Assembly: GCF_014696385.1 (NCBI RefSeq)
Contig: NZ_JACJQB010000010.1
Coordinates: forward strand, 49,222 to 113,221
Source of the DNA: Pseudanabaena mucicola FACHB-723
GTDB taxonomy: Bacteria; Cyanobacteriota; Cyanobacteriia; Pseudanabaenales; Pseudanabaenaceae
Direction: 5' to 3'
Length of the DNA: 64,000 nt
Part shown: piece by piece, positions 40,676 to 51,700 of the stretch
Layout of the letters: each line of letters opens with the position of its first letter
Numbering within the stretch: position 1 is the stretch's first letter
The notes under the pieces: generated by a model
What the model was told of the DNA's origin: nothing
What the model saw: only the letters and a program-made list of their open reading frames with translations
The model's database searches: none
Made by a program: the position numbers and the translations under genes

Positions 40676-41647
40676 TTATTTTTTGGGTAGATTTTCGCGA
40701 GGATCAAAGGACTGAATGGCTAACAATTTTTCATAAAGTTCGCGTTCCTGCTTGCTAGGATTTTTGGGAACGACAATCTGAATTTCGACATATTGATCGC
40801 CAAAGGTACGCGCATCCTTGGGAAACCCTTTACCAGAGAGCCGCAATTGCTGTCCAGACTTGACCGCAGGAGGTATGGTCAGTTTGACGAGACCGCTAAG
40901 GGTGGGAACTTCTACCTGTACCCCTAGCACCGATTCGCTCGGTGAAATCGGTAACTGACAACGAATGTCTGAACCTTCAAGGGTAAAGAAGGAATGTGGT
41001 TTGATGGTGATTTTGAGATAGAGATCGCCGCCCGATGCCCCTTGTCCTTTAAGGCGGATTCTTTGACCTGAAAGCACCCCTGCGGGCATATTTACTTCTA
41101 GGGAACGTCCATCTTCAAGGCGAATCCGTTCACGACCGCCCACATAGGCGCGTTCGAGAGGTAACTCTAATAAAGCTTCTGAATCACGACGAGGACTGGG
41201 ACGTGGTGGGGCTTGGGTGCTGGTGCGATAGGATGAAGCCCCTGTATCTTGGGCGCGTTCATTGGTGCGGAATTTGCCTAAAAGTTGATCGACAAATTCT
41301 TGGAAGTCGTTATATTGGCTAAAGTCTACATCGCCTGTGTAGCCACGCTCAAAGTCAGGGGTATATTGCTCACGGGGTGCGCTAGAACGTCCACCACCGC
41401 CAGAACCTTGAAATCCACCTTGTTTCCAATATTGCCCAAAGCGATCGTATTGCTGACGTTTTGTTGTGTCAGAAAGGACTTCGTAGGCTTCACCGATATC
41501 TTTGAAGCGTTCTTCGGCTGCCTTGTCGTTGGGGTTGAGGTCGGGGTGATATTTCCGCGCTAACCGACGATAGGAGCGCTTAATTTCGTCAGCCGTGGCG
41601 GTCTTAGGTACACCGAGGATTTCATAGTAATTGCGAAAGTTTTGCAT
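40676..41647 (-). CDS. DnaJ-type co-chaperone (CbpA-like)
   Basis: A 323-residue protein. The J domain is residues 1-70 with the HPD motif ([33 protein letters not shown]). A Gly/Ser-rich linker follows, then two C-terminal beta domains ([48 protein letters not shown]). There are no zinc-finger cysteines, so this is a type-II, CbpA-like DnaJ. It stimulates DnaK. It heads a probable operon with the CRR6-like gene. Confidence 0.93.
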   Translation of the reverse strand: MQNFRNYYEILGVPKTATADEIKRSYRRLARKYHPDLNPNDKAAEERFKDIGEAYEVLSDTTKRQQYDRFGQYWKQGGFQGSGGGGRSSAPREQYTPDFERGYTGDVDFSQYNDFQEFVDQLLGKFRTNERAQDTGASSYRTSTQAPPRPSPRRDSEALLELPLERAYVGGRERIRLEDGRSLEVNMPAGVLSGQRIRLKGQGASGGDLYLKITIKPHSFFTLEGSDIRCQLPISPSESVLGVQVEVPTLSGLVKLTIPPAVKSGQQLRLSGKGFPKDARTFGDQYVEIQIVVPKNPSKQERELYEKLLAIQSFDPRENLPKK

Positions 41648-41763
41648 ATTTCCCGAACTGCAAACAAGGAGATAACTTAGCTTACCTTATCGTTGCTTTG
41701 GCAAACGCTGACAGGTTTGCTAGGCATGGTCACAGATGCGACGGAAAGCCCTACTTGCTCTGA

Positions 41764-43176
41764 TTAGATCCAGCTACGCAACCACATTAGCACGGGCAAA
41801 TAAGCTGATGAGATCGGTAAACCGATATAAATAGGCAACCAAAAAATAAATGCGATCGCGACCAGTGCAAACAAGCCCGAACCAAGCGTTCGCATATTTG
41901 GCACAGAAGATTGCCATAGCTGAGACACGACGAGGGCTAGGGCGGCAAAGGCAAACACGGAAGCGGGCATATAGTGATACAAAAATATACAGCGCCGACT
42001 CAAGCCCCAAGGCAACCAATGGGCAGCAAAACTGGTGATCACATACAAGATGAACCAAAGTAGCGATCGCCATTGGCTATAAATTTCTGCCAACAGCAAG
42101 GCAAGCGGTTGCATCGAGCGTAGTAAGTTTATGCTGAAATTGGGATGAGTTATGAGGTTGCCCCCAAGTTTGGCTAATAACTGGGGGGATAATCGTACTC
42201 TTGAAACAATTAATTTTCCTAGTAATAATCCTAAACAGATGAGTAAGGCGATCGCACTTAGCCAATATAAGAAAGGGTTGCCCATGGCGTGGACAAACTC
42301 GACCATGCTATTAGGACGAGTTTCAAAAAAATAGGCGATCGGTCGGATTAACAGTACCCAACTCCACCAAGGTGAACAATAGGGATGAATTGGTTCGGTT
42401 TTCCCAACTCCTAAATTTTGATGAAAGCCTAGAATTTGGCGATGCACTTCCCAAAGATCACGGTCAGTATTAATTAATAAATGCGGAATCCATTGCAGTA
42501 TATAAAAAGCAATCGGCACAATAATTAAGCCAATCACAATTTGCAGCACATTTAATTTTTGGCGGTAACGTACCCATGCGTAAACTGCGATCGCAATTAA
42601 ACCAACAACATAGGCTAAGCCAGTCCACTTGACACTAAAGGATGCACCAAACATTAGCCCCGTGATGATTGTCCAAAACCAGCGTTGCCGCGAGCGCCTT
42701 AGGGCAAGCACCATACATAACTGGCTGAGCATCCCGAATAGCAAAATAAAAATATTGATCAAGCCAAATCTTGACTCCACCAAGAGCAAGCCATCAAGGG
42801 CAATAAATGCTCCTGTTAGCCATGCCCAACTTCTGCGATCGCTAAGTTGCCAGATAAATTCGTAGGTAATTAGGGGCAGGAATGCGCCTGCGAGCGCTGA
42901 CATGAGGCGATAGGCAAAGGGAGCATAACCAAAAATTTGGATGCTGAGGGCAATAATGTACTTCGCTAGGGGCGGATGAGCATCAAACAACATCTCGCCC
43001 CGCAAATAATTTTGAGCAAATTTGGGATAATAGACTTCATCGAACACCACATCTGCTGTGCCGTCCAAGTTCCAAAAGCGAGTCGCAAAGGAAACCAATG
43101 CGATCGCCATTACCCCAAAAATAGGATGTTCCGATAGCCAAATTATGCGATCGAAAAACCGCAGAGCAGAACGCAA
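41764..43176 (-). CDS. PMT-like membrane glycosyltransferase
   Basis: A 470-residue integral membrane protein. The conserved acidic loop near the N-terminus is FDEVYYPKFAQNYLRGEMLFDAHPPLAKY, characteristic of dolichol- or polyprenyl-phosphate-mannose transferases (GT39, PMT). At least ten helices follow, including VKWTGLAYVVGLIAIAVYAW. It uses lipid-linked sugars on the extracytoplasmic side to modify proteins or lipids. It starts 2 bp after the DsbA-like gene, so the two form an operon for extracytoplasmic protein handling. Confidence 0.85.
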   Translation of the reverse strand: MRSALRFFDRIIWLSEHPIFGVMAIALVSFATRFWNLDGTADVVFDEVYYPKFAQNYLRGEMLFDAHPPLAKYIIALSIQIFGYAPFAYRLMSALAGAFLPLITYEFIWQLSDRRSWAWLTGAFIALDGLLLVESRFGLINIFILLFGMLSQLCMVLALRRSRQRWFWTIITGLMFGASFSVKWTGLAYVVGLIAIAVYAWVRYRQKLNVLQIVIGLIIVPIAFYILQWIPHLLINTDRDLWEVHRQILGFHQNLGVGKTEPIHPYCSPWWSWVLLIRPIAYFFETRPNSMVEFVHAMGNPFLYWLSAIALLICLGLLLGKLIVSRVRLSPQLLAKLGGNLITHPNFSINLLRSMQPLALLLAEIYSQWRSLLWFILYVITSFAAHWLPWGLSRRCIFLYHYMPASVFAFAALALVVSQLWQSSVPNMRTLGSGLFALVAIAFIFWLPIYIGLPISSAYLPVLMWLRSWI

Positions 43177-43178
43177 TC

Positions 43179-43943
43179 CTATTTACCTGATTTAAGTTGG
43201 GCAACTAATGCTTCTAAGTCATTAGGGTCAGGAATACCAGAGAAAAACACACCATTAACCACATAGGAAGGTGTGCCACGAATTCCTAAAGACTTACCAA
43301 GTTCGAGATCCTTTTTAACTGCTTCCTTGGCAGCATCACTTTTGCGATCGCGATTAAACCGCTCGATGTCCAGATTTAACTTACTCGCCAATTCTAAATA
43401 CAGATCTTCACCCAACCTGCTCTGTTGCTCAAACAAAGCATCGTGATATTCCCAGAACTTACCTTGCTGCGCCGCACCCCATGATGCTAATGCTGCTGGC
43501 TCTGCCTGTGCATGGATTTCACTAAGCGGAAAGTGCTTGAATACCAAGGTCACATCATTCTTATTCTTCGCCATGAAGTCTTTAATGACAGTGGTTGCTC
43601 TGGCGCAGAAAGGACATTCAAAGTCTGAAAACTCTGCCATGACAATCTTCTGGCTAGCCGAACCCGTTACAGGCGAATTACGAATTAGTAAACGTGGCTC
43701 TTGGCGAATTTGAGACAGAACTTGATCGCGTAAATTTTCTTCCTTTTGTGCTTGCGATCTTTGATAGGACTGCACCGAGTCTAAAATCACCTGTGGATTT
43801 TTGCGAATAATCTCTAAAACTTTAGTCTCAAACTGAGCATCAGATAGCTGAGCGCTAGCAGTCTGTCCTGAAGAAACGCAGCTAGTGACAACTAGTAAAA
43901 GCGCAACTAATACTGATAGTAGATAAGGTTGGAGTCGCATCAC
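43179..43943 (-). CDS. DsbA-family thiol oxidoreductase, probable lipoprotein
   Basis: A 254-residue exported protein. The N-terminal signal ends in LLLVVTSC, a usable lipobox with Cys at about residue 22. The thioredoxin fold contains CPFC (FSDFECPFCARAT) and the cis-Pro loop (GIRGTPSYVVNGVFF). An HFPLSEIHAQAE segment precedes the helical insert. It should oxidise or isomerise disulfides in the periplasm or lumen. It is co-transcribed with the PMT-like gene downstream. Confidence 0.92.
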   Translation of the reverse strand: MMRLQPYLLSVLVALLLVVTSCVSSGQTASAQLSDAQFETKVLEIIRKNPQVILDSVQSYQRSQAQKEENLRDQVLSQIRQEPRLLIRNSPVTGSASQKIVMAEFSDFECPFCARATTVIKDFMAKNKNDVTLVFKHFPLSEIHAQAEPAALASWGAAQQGKFWEYHDALFEQQSRLGEDLYLELASKLNLDIERFNRDRKSDAAKEAVKKDLELGKSLGIRGTPSYVVNGVFFSGIPDPNDLEALVAQLKSGK

Positions 43944-44156
43944 AGCAATAGGAAAGGAGTAGTTTTATCCGTCTCAGTCTACACGATCGCTAATCACAAG
44001 TGGCATAGATGCAACCAGCGATTCGCACCTGAATAGGTGATGGCAAGCCACATTAAGTTATAATAAGTTAGTTTAAGAATAAACAAAAAATAATTAATTC
44101 AAAATTCAACTAAAGTTCAGATTCATCTTTTTAGACATCGTAATTTTTTAAGTAAA

Positions 44157-44420
44157 ATGACTGCTACTATCGACACCACTAGCGCTAAGACTTTTATTGT
44201 CACGGGAAACTATTCCGAATATTTAAACTGGCGCAAAAATAATCCTTCGGTCAAATCTTGCCAATATGTAGAGCGTTTGGAAGATTTACAGGGACTCAAT
44301 GGATTTTTTACCAACATTGTTCTGTATGGGGATTATCAGAACAATCCTGTGTATCACACTACCAAAATGCAAGAACTGCTAGCAGAGCGCAACTCTCCAT
44401 TTCGCTCCTATGTTAACTAA
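44157..44420 (+). CDS. small conserved-looking cyanobacterial protein
   Basis: An 87-residue soluble protein (KTFIVTGNYSEYLNWRKNNP; VERLEDLQGLNGFFTNIVLYGDYQNNP). No known domain. A TATAAT box lies at 44059-44064. Codons 31-87 lie in the first copy of a perfect 260-bp tandem duplication, so the C-terminal two thirds recurs 260 bp downstream without a start. Codon use is normal. The function is unknown. Confidence 0.75.
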   Translation: MTATIDTTSAKTFIVTGNYSEYLNWRKNNPSVKSCQYVERLEDLQGLNGFFTNIVLYGDYQNNPVYHTTKMQELLAERNSPFRSYVN

Positions 44421-44424
44421 TCCT

Positions 44425-44458
44425 AATTCACAAAAGTGTGACAACACTTTTGTGAATT
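44425..44458. terminator. bidirectional terminator (copy 1)
   Basis: Perfect 15-bp arms AATTCACAAAAGTGT 44425-44439 and 44444-44458 with loop GACA. The same hairpin recurs at 44685-44718 in the second repeat copy. Confidence 0.75.
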
Positions 44459-44684
44459 GAAAAACAAACCCTTACATCTCACTGCTGTAAATACATTTGA
44501 TATCTATCGGTCAAATCTTGCCAATATGTAGAGCGTTTGGAAGATTTACAGGGACTCAATGGATTTTTTACCAACATTGTTCTGTATGGGGATTATCAGA
44601 ACAATCCTGTGTATCACACTACCAAAATGCAAGAACTGCTAGCAGAGCGCAACTCTCCATTTCGCTCCTATGTTAACTAATCCT

Positions 44685-44718
44685 AATTCACAAAAGTGTG
44701 ACAACACTTTTGTGAATT
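44685..44718. terminator. bidirectional terminator (copy 2)
   Basis: Second copy of the 44425-44458 hairpin. This copy directly follows the kinase gene at 44732. Confidence 0.75.
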
Positions 44719-44731
44719 GAAAAACAAACCC

Positions 44732-46756
44732 TTACATCTCACTGCTGTAAATACATTTGATATCTAGATGCTCAGACATCTTCATAAAAATCTTTTCTTC
44801 CGTAAAGGGCTTAGTCATAAATCCATCAAATCCTTGGCAAAGTAAACTTTCTTCCTTCAAATTAATTGAATTAGCCGTTAGCGCAATAATTTTCACCCTT
44901 TGAGATGGCGAAATATTTTGCTTCTCTTCAATTTTTCTAATGCTAGCAGTAGCTTCATAGCCATCGAGAATCGGCATTCTCACATCCATCCAAATCAAAT
45001 GCGGTGACCACGACTCCCAAACTGCGATCGCATCTTGCCCGTTACTTACTTCTCTCACTTCCAGCCCTGACGGTGACAAGATTCTATTCAATAGCTGTCG
45101 ATTTAGACGCATATCTTCAGCAATTAAAATGCGATAGGGTTGCTTGACCTCAATCTTAACTACCCGATTAGGAACTGCGATCGGCGAAATGTAACTAGAT
45201 TCAGATGCAACTGTGAGCGGGATGTAAAACTTAAAGATCGACCCCACCCCTAATTGACTGCTCACCGACATTTGCCCGCCCATTAACTTCACATAGCTAT
45301 AGCAGATCGATAAACCAAGTCCAGTACCTTCTTGCGATCGCCTACCCGAATCAGTCTGTACAAAGGGTTGAAATAGAGTATTAACTTCTGCCTCAGATAT
45401 ACCAACACCACTATCTTCCACTTCAAAACAAAGATAATTCTGTTCCTCTATATCTGTAGCTATTCCAGCCATTTCCTCATATTTATCTGTATATACACGC
45501 ACATGAATATGACCCTCTTGCGTAAATTTAATGGCATTCCCAATCAAATTGATCAAAATCTGGCGTAACTTACCCTCATCTGTGTAGATAGCAGTGGGAA
45601 GATCGGGCTGAATACTGACATGCAAAGATAAATTCTGCGCTTGAGCTTTGAGCAATAACATATCCTTGGCAGCACCCACGATTTCATGCAAACAACATTC
45701 CTGTTGTTTTAACATCACTACCCCAGCCTCCAGCTTTGACATTTCCAAAATGTCATTGATCATCATCAATAAATGATTGCCACTATTGCAAATAGTCTGT
45801 AAATCACTATGGTGCTGATCATTCAGATCTGGGTCATAGATCATCAGTTGGGCAAAGCCAAGAATTGCATTTAGAGGAGTTCGTAACTCATGACTCATGT
45901 TTGCCAAAAATGCCGCTTTCGATCGTCCTGCCGCCTCAGCAGCTTCTTTTGCCTGTTGCAAATCACGAGTTCTTTCCGCAACCCTTTGCTCTAATAAACT
46001 TGCTTGCTCCCGTAGTTTTTTCTCTGACTGACGCAGAGCCAGTTCAGTATTTTTGAGCAAAGTAATATCATAAAAGGTACTGAGCAATACTTGCTCACCC
46101 TGCAACCATAGTAAATGCAGAGAAGCAAGTACCCATACAGGTTCTTGATTGGCTTTGCAGAGGCGGATCTCATAGTCCCGCACCCTTTGATTTTGCAAAA
46201 ACTGTTGTTGGAGACTTTCCCACTCTGAGGCTTGGTAATATAAGTCACCAATCGGCTGCTGTAAAAGCTCCGAGGCTTCTCTGTGAAGCATTTTGCCAGC
46301 GCTAGTATTAGCATAGGAGATCTGGTAATCACAGAGGCGGCTCACAAACATTGCCATACTGGTTGACTCGGCAATTACTCGAAATTGCTCCTCACTTTGG
46401 CGCATCGTTTCAACAGCACGGTTGTACTGCTCATATTCGATTGCATCACCATGCTCTGTCGCTGTTGCCAGCATAATTTCAAGATCATTTTTATCGCGGT
46501 AAACAATCTCCAAAATTGATTGTAATGTTGCCTGAGCCATCTTGCGTTCTAAGATTTCACTCTTTAGTCGCCTGTTAACATCTAGTAACTCCGACTCAAT
46601 CAAGTCGCCATGCTCAACCGCAGTAAGTAACGAATTTTCCAGATCGCTATTTTCCATTTGCAGGCGACTGATCTCCATCCGCAACTCTTTGATTTCCTGT
46701 TGTATGAGTTGCCAATCTTTTTTAGATATTTTCTCGGAAACTTCAGTGTTGCTCAT
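44732..46756 (-). CDS. hybrid histidine kinase with PAS and receiver domains
   Basis: A 674-residue cytosolic kinase. An N-terminal coiled coil carries two TA.EHGD units (LLTAVEHGDLIE, LATATEHGDAIE), a feature of cyanobacterial adenylate cyclases and kinases. One PAS domain spans about 120-240. The HisKA box MSHELRTPLNA lies at about residue 287. The ATPase has NLIGNAIKFT, DSGVGI and GTGLGLSI. The receiver has LIAEDMRLNRQ and LIWMDVRMP. No membrane segment is seen. The last 12 codons lie in the tandem duplication at 44507-44766. Its partner is unknown. Confidence 0.92.
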   Translation of the reverse strand: MSNTEVSEKISKKDWQLIQQEIKELRMEISRLQMENSDLENSLLTAVEHGDLIESELLDVNRRLKSEILERKMAQATLQSILEIVYRDKNDLEIMLATATEHGDAIEYEQYNRAVETMRQSEEQFRVIAESTSMAMFVSRLCDYQISYANTSAGKMLHREASELLQQPIGDLYYQASEWESLQQQFLQNQRVRDYEIRLCKANQEPVWVLASLHLLWLQGEQVLLSTFYDITLLKNTELALRQSEKKLREQASLLEQRVAERTRDLQQAKEAAEAAGRSKAAFLANMSHELRTPLNAILGFAQLMIYDPDLNDQHHSDLQTICNSGNHLLMMINDILEMSKLEAGVVMLKQQECCLHEIVGAAKDMLLLKAQAQNLSLHVSIQPDLPTAIYTDEGKLRQILINLIGNAIKFTQEGHIHVRVYTDKYEEMAGIATDIEEQNYLCFEVEDSGVGISEAEVNTLFQPFVQTDSGRRSQEGTGLGLSICYSYVKLMGGQMSVSSQLGVGSIFKFYIPLTVASESSYISPIAVPNRVVKIEVKQPYRILIAEDMRLNRQLLNRILSPSGLEVREVSNGQDAIAVWESWSPHLIWMDVRMPILDGYEATASIRKIEEKQNISPSQRVKIIALTANSINLKEESLLCQGFDGFMTKPFTEEKIFMKMSEHLDIKCIYSSEM

Positions 46757-46994
46757 GGAGTCGATTGCTTTGCAATACCTATACTGAACTACTTAGCATT
46801 CTCTAGCCTGTAATGCTATGGAAAAGCCTAAATCTATTATGTGCTTTTGTATGTGCTTTTGATAGCTGAAATTTTATGATCTAGGTACTTATCACTGCGT
46901 GTTAGCATAATTTGACGGATATGTTTGTTCGCGCTAACTCCCAACCGTCTTCAACAAAATTAAACTCAGACATTCAGCACAGCAGCTCAGAAAA
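46757..46994. promoter_or_regulatory. divergent promoter region of glyA and the kinase gene
   Basis: No ORF is seen. There is a short direct repeat ATGTGCTTTTG near 46839-46860. A glycine riboswitch is not evident. The glyA start is preceded by CAGCTCAGAAAA and lacks a strong Shine-Dalgarno. Confidence 0.3.
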
Positions 46995-48293
46995 ATGACC
47001 AACTTGTTCCCCATCCTCGCCGCCTCTGATCCTCTTGTGGCAGGTTTTATCGGTAAAGAAATCGGAAGACAACGCAATAACATTGAATTAATTGCTAGTG
47101 AAAATTTTACATCCCTCGCTGTCATGGCAGCGCAGGGATCAGTATTGACCAATAAATATGCCGAAGGTCTACCCTCTAAACGCTATTACGGCGGTTGTGA
47201 GTTTGTCGATGAAATCGAGTCGATCGCCATTGAGCGCATCAAAGAATTGTTTGGTGCAGCTCATGCCAATGTACAACCCCACTCTGGCGCACAGGCTAAT
47301 TTTGCCGTATTTCTCACCTTGCTCAAACCTGGTGATACGTTCTTGGGTATGGACTTGTCCCACGGCGGTCACTTGACCCATGGCTCACCAGTAAATGTAT
47401 CGGGGATGTGGTTTAACAAAGTCCACTATGGATTGAATAAGGAAACTGAGCAGTTAGATTTTGATTTGATTCGTGATTTGGCTTTACAGCACAAGCCGAA
47501 ATTGATCATCTGTGGTTACTCAGCTTATCCCCGAATCATTGATTTCGTAAAATTCCGTGAGATCGCCGATGAGGTGGGCGCGTACCTGATGGCAGACATT
47601 GCTCACATCGCGGGTCTAGTAGCTTCTGGTCATCACCCTAACCCGATCCCTTACTGTGATGTCGTTACTACGACTACCCACAAAACGCTCCGTGGTCCCC
47701 GTGGTGGTTTGATTATGACCCGTGATGCCGCTCTTGGTAAAAAGTTTGACAAGTCAGTATTCCCGGGTTCTCAAGGTGGCCCCCTTGAGCATGTGATTGC
47801 GGCTAAGGCAGTTGCGTTCGGTGAAGCATTGCGTCCTGAATTCAAGGCTTATTCGGCACAGGTAATTGCCAATGCTCAGGCTCTGGCTAAGCAGTTGCAA
47901 GCACGCGGCTTTAAGCTGGTTTCTAATGGCACTGACAATCACTTGGTATTAGTTGATCTCCGCTCTATTGGTATGACTGGCAAAGTTGCCGATCTATTGG
48001 TAAGTGGTGTCAATATCACGGCTAACAAAAATACTGTTCCCTTTGATCCTGAGTCGCCTTTTGTGACTAGTGGTTTGCGCCTTGGTACACCTGCGATGAC
48101 TTCTCGCGGATTGAAAGAATCTGATTTCACAGAAATTGCCAACATCATCGCCGATCGACTGTTGAGTCCTGACAGTGATGCTGTTCAGGCTGATTGTATT
48201 GCTAGAGTGCAAGCTCTTTGCGATCGTTTCTCGCTCTATCCTGAATTGGAATATCCCGAAGTTAGCGAAAAAGAACCTGCTCTAACTGTTTAA
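46995..48293 (+). CDS. glyA: serine hydroxymethyltransferase
   Basis: A 432-residue PLP enzyme that interconverts serine and glycine with tetrahydrofolate. The PLP lysine is in [14 protein letters not shown] (about 231). Other SHMT motifs are [32 protein letters not shown] and [16 protein letters not shown] sequence. Full length. It is important in photorespiration and C1 metabolism. A palindromic terminator follows. Confidence 0.97.
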   Translation: MTNLFPILAASDPLVAGFIGKEIGRQRNNIELIASENFTSLAVMAAQGSVLTNKYAEGLPSKRYYGGCEFVDEIESIAIERIKELFGAAHANVQPHSGAQANFAVFLTLLKPGDTFLGMDLSHGGHLTHGSPVNVSGMWFNKVHYGLNKETEQLDFDLIRDLALQHKPKLIICGYSAYPRIIDFVKFREIADEVGAYLMADIAHIAGLVASGHHPNPIPYCDVVTTTTHKTLRGPRGGLIMTRDAALGKKFDKSVFPGSQGGPLEHVIAAKAVAFGEALRPEFKAYSAQVIANAQALAKQLQARGFKLVSNGTDNHLVLVDLRSIGMTGKVADLLVSGVNITANKNTVPFDPESPFVTSGLRLGTPAMTSRGLKESDFTEIANIIADRLLSPDSDAVQADCIARVQALCDRFSLYPELEYPEVSEKEPALTV

Positions 48294-48296
48294 TAT

Positions 48297-48333
48297 AAGC
48301 AAAAAAGCCTCGCATTGCGAGGCTTTTTTGCTT
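48297..48333 (+). terminator. terminator of glyA
   Basis: Perfect 18-bp arms 48297-48314 and 48316-48333 (AAGCAAAAAAGCCTCGCA and complement) around a T, with a T run before the end. It lies 4 bp after the glyA stop. Confidence 0.9.
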
Positions 48334-48418
48334 AGGGGATCGAACACAATAAAAATGGGTGAATATGCCACCCTGTCAGGCATTAAGAATAAATTGATGG
48401 ATTTCAGCATAAAGTTAA

Positions 48419-48700
48419 TTACAATTTATCTTCGGGATATGGGAACTCATATTTTTGAGCTACGGATTTTAAAATGTCGTAAAAAGCTTTCTCTTCAAAG
48501 TTGATGCCTAACTCCATAAAAGAATCGCGCACAACAATTTGCAATTCTTTGAATAGATCTGCAAATTGTTGTGCGACATCATCAAGGACATCGTTAGCTA
48601 AGCCAATATAGTCGTGTTCTAGTTCTGAGATTTGTTGGCTAGAGCAGCAGAGTTTATAGACTGAGCGTAATTTTTTGACCGTGCCCATAAAGCGCTCCAA
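48419..48700 (-). pseudogene. decayed C-terminal fragment of type I restriction subunit HsdR
   Basis: A 93-codon ORF. The C-terminal half (LFKELQ...FMELGINFEEKAFYDILKSVAQKYEFPYPEDKL) matches the DUF3387 C-terminal region of HsdR. The N-terminal half (MERFMGTVKKLRSVYKLCCSSQQISE) matches a stretch about 150 residues earlier in HsdR. The intervening part is deleted and the gene stops short of the normal end. It is divergent from the RM fusion gene at 48787 and is probably a remnant of its original restriction partner. Confidence 0.6.
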
Positions 48701-48786
48701 AAACTTGACAGTTAATTAAATCAATTAACATTTGTGCTTTGATAGCTTATGCTATACCAAATAGCTGTTAACTCAAAAAAGTACGA

Positions 48787-51700
48787 ATGTCTCTGATATC
48801 CCAAGGATTAGCCCAAAATTTAATCAAATTTGATGATGAGAATAAGTACATCACTTACGTTCATCAGAAAAAGAAAAGAAATTTTGCAAATCCTGAAGAG
48901 CAGGTACAGGCAGAGACTTTTCTAAAGCTGATTTTGACCTATGGCTATGACCCAAAACGGTTGCGGTTATTTGTGCCTGTGACGATGGGATCGTCTGTAA
49001 AAGAAGCGGATATTATTGTTTACAATGATGATGCTTGTCTATCGTCTCATATCGTTGTTGAGTGCAAGAAGCAAGAAGTTTCAGAATTAGAGTTTACGCA
49101 AGCAGTCGAACAGGCTTTTAGCTATGCTGTGGCTGAAGGTGCGAAATATGTTTGGGTAACTTCGGGGATTAAAGATCAGTATTTTCAAGTTCCAATTGAG
49201 AAGCCAAAGGAACGGATTGCAATTACTGATATTCCTCAATATGGTGTTGATAAGCTGGCAAGGTATAAGTATGCAAAGGGTGGTGGTAAGTCTAACGGAC
49301 AGAAATTATTTGAATTAGAGATTGTTGGTGAAGATGAGTTAACTCGTCGGTTTAAGCAAGCGCATCAATCCCTTTGGGGTGGTGGTGAGCTTGATCCTTC
49401 AAGTGCTTTTGATGAACTGGATAAGCTAATTTTTTGCAAGATTTGGGATGAGAAAAAGTCTCGTAAAAAGGGACAACCCTATGACTTTCAGCTATTTAGT
49501 ATTAGTGAGGAAGAAGAGCCAAATCCTAAGAAAAGAACTGAAAAAGAAAATGAGGAGTTAAGCGATCGCATTAAGGCTCTGTATGAAGAAGGCAGGAAAG
49601 AAGCTCCTGAAGTTTTTAAAGAAGATATTCGTTTAAGTCCAGAGAAATTGCGGACTGTGGTTGGTTATCTGGAAAGTATTAATCTGGGTAAAACTGATTT
49701 AGACAGTAAAGGTCGTGCTTTTGAAACCTTTATGGGTTCTTTCTTTCGGGGTGATTTTGGGCAATTTTTTACGCCCAGACCGATTGTTAAATTTATTGTT
49801 GATGTTTTACCGATTAATCATGATTCCCTAGTTTTAGATACTTCTTGCGGTAGTGGTGGTTTTTTGCTGCACGCGCTGGATAAGGTGAGGAGACAGGCGG
49901 ATGAGTATTATCCTGATTACGAAACCGATCTAGATGATGCTAAACGGCACAAAGATCATTGGCATCGGTTCGCATCTAGAAAACTGTTTGGAATTGAGAT
50001 TAATGAAAAGATTGCCCGTGTTGCGAAGATGAATATGATTATTCATGATGATGGGCATACAAATGTGATTGCTTCCGATGGGTTGCGGGATAGTGCGGAT
50101 TTGATTGAACGTAGCGGTAATAGTGGCTTTGCATACGATCGCTTTGATTTCATCATTACTAATCCGCCGTTTGGTTCGGTGATTAAGCAAACAGAGCAAG
50201 CGTATATGCACCAATACGGCTTTGCGATGAAAACGGAAGATTGGTTAAATCCTAAAAGTAAGGCTACTGTTAGAGAAAATCAAAATACGGAAATTTTGTT
50301 TATTGAGCAGTGCCATAGATTTTTGGTGGATGGCGGCTATCTGGCGATGGTTGTACCTGACGGAATTTTGACAAATTCTAGTTTGCAGTATGTGCGTGAT
50401 GGCATTGAGGAGAAATATCGAATTGTGGCAGTGGTTTCGATGCCGCAGACGGCTTTCTCGGCTACGGGTGCGGGTGTCAAAAGTTCGGTTTTGTTTTTGA
50501 AAAAACATAGTCAAGCTGAAACTACAAAAATACAAAATACGAAAGTTGGTCTGCAAGATTGGATTAAGCAGAGTAATGATTATTTGAAGCAACTGGAACA
50601 AATCGAGAATGATAAAAAGCGTCATCTCAAGGATTTACGAGGTTTTGAAAATCCCCAAAATCTTGAGGGTAAAGCGTTGACGGATTCGGAAGCTTATAAG
50701 GAATGGAAAAAGGAAGTTACGGCTGAGTACAATGATTGCATTGATGCATTAAAGGAGTCTCTGAGCGAACAGTATGCAGAGGAGAAGCAGAAAGCTCTTA
50801 ATGATTATCCGATCTTTATGGCGATCGCTGAGGATATTGGCTATGATGCGACTGGGAAGCCGACTAATAATAATGAGTTAGATTTTATTAGTGTAGAGCT
50901 TGCGCGGTTTATTGATGCAATCGAGTCGGGTAAAGATAGTTTTTTTTTAAGCTCTGATGTCGATAAAAACAAAGTTTTTCTAGTTAATCGTAGCGAACTA
51001 GAAGGAAGACTTAGCCCTTCTTTCTATATTCCTAGCATAATGGAGAAAATCAAGAGAATTGGAGTAACCAGAAAAGTTATTAAATTGTCTAAAGTTTGCT
51101 CAAAGATATCAGATGGGACTCATTTCACTCCCAATTATATAGATTCTAATGATGGAATGATATTCTTAAGTGTCAAAGATGTCAGAATGAATAAAGTTTT
51201 TTTTGAAGATACTAAGTTTATTTCAAGAGAAGAGCATCTAAAGTTAACAAAGAGATGTAAGCCTGAATCAGGAGATATCTTATTAACAAAGGTAGGTAAT
51301 ACCTATGGATTTGCTGCTGTAATCCCAGCAGATTCCCCAGAATTTAGTATATTTGTTAGTTTAGCCTTACTAAAAATTAATAAGGAAAAATTTGATCCGT
51401 ATTTTATTATGCATTTTCTAAATTCAAAATTTGGAAAAATCCAAATGGATCGTTTTATTAAGGGGATTGGACAACCAGACTTACATTTAGAGGATATATC
51501 AAACATTCGTATTCCATTGTTTGATATTAATGAGCAAAAGATTATTATTGAGCAAATGAATAACGCTTATGATTCCAGAGAGCAAAAAGAGTTAGAAGCG
51601 AAGCGATCGCTTGACAGCATAGACAATTATCTTCTAGGCGAATTAGGCGTTGAACTATTACAATCAGAAGCGAATACTATTCAAAGCCGAATTTTTTACA

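Larger units (their letters stand above)
44247..44766. repeat. perfect 260-bp tandem duplication
   Basis: 44247-44506 is repeated exactly at 44507-44766. The unit carries the 3' part of the 87-aa gene, a bidirectional terminator and the 3' end of the downstream kinase gene. The two copies appear identical by eye, so the event is recent, or an assembly artefact. Confidence 0.9.

Noticed and set aside
41774..42073. Alternative frames inside the PMT-like gene
   Set aside because: The main frame has the family motif and helices; the others have none and no start context.
44507..44680. Second copy of the 87-aa gene
   Set aside because: It lacks the first 30 codons and a start; it is a by-product of the tandem duplication.
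46757..46994. Glycine riboswitch upstream of glyA
   Set aside because: No conserved glycine-aptamer sequence or paired architecture could be recognised.
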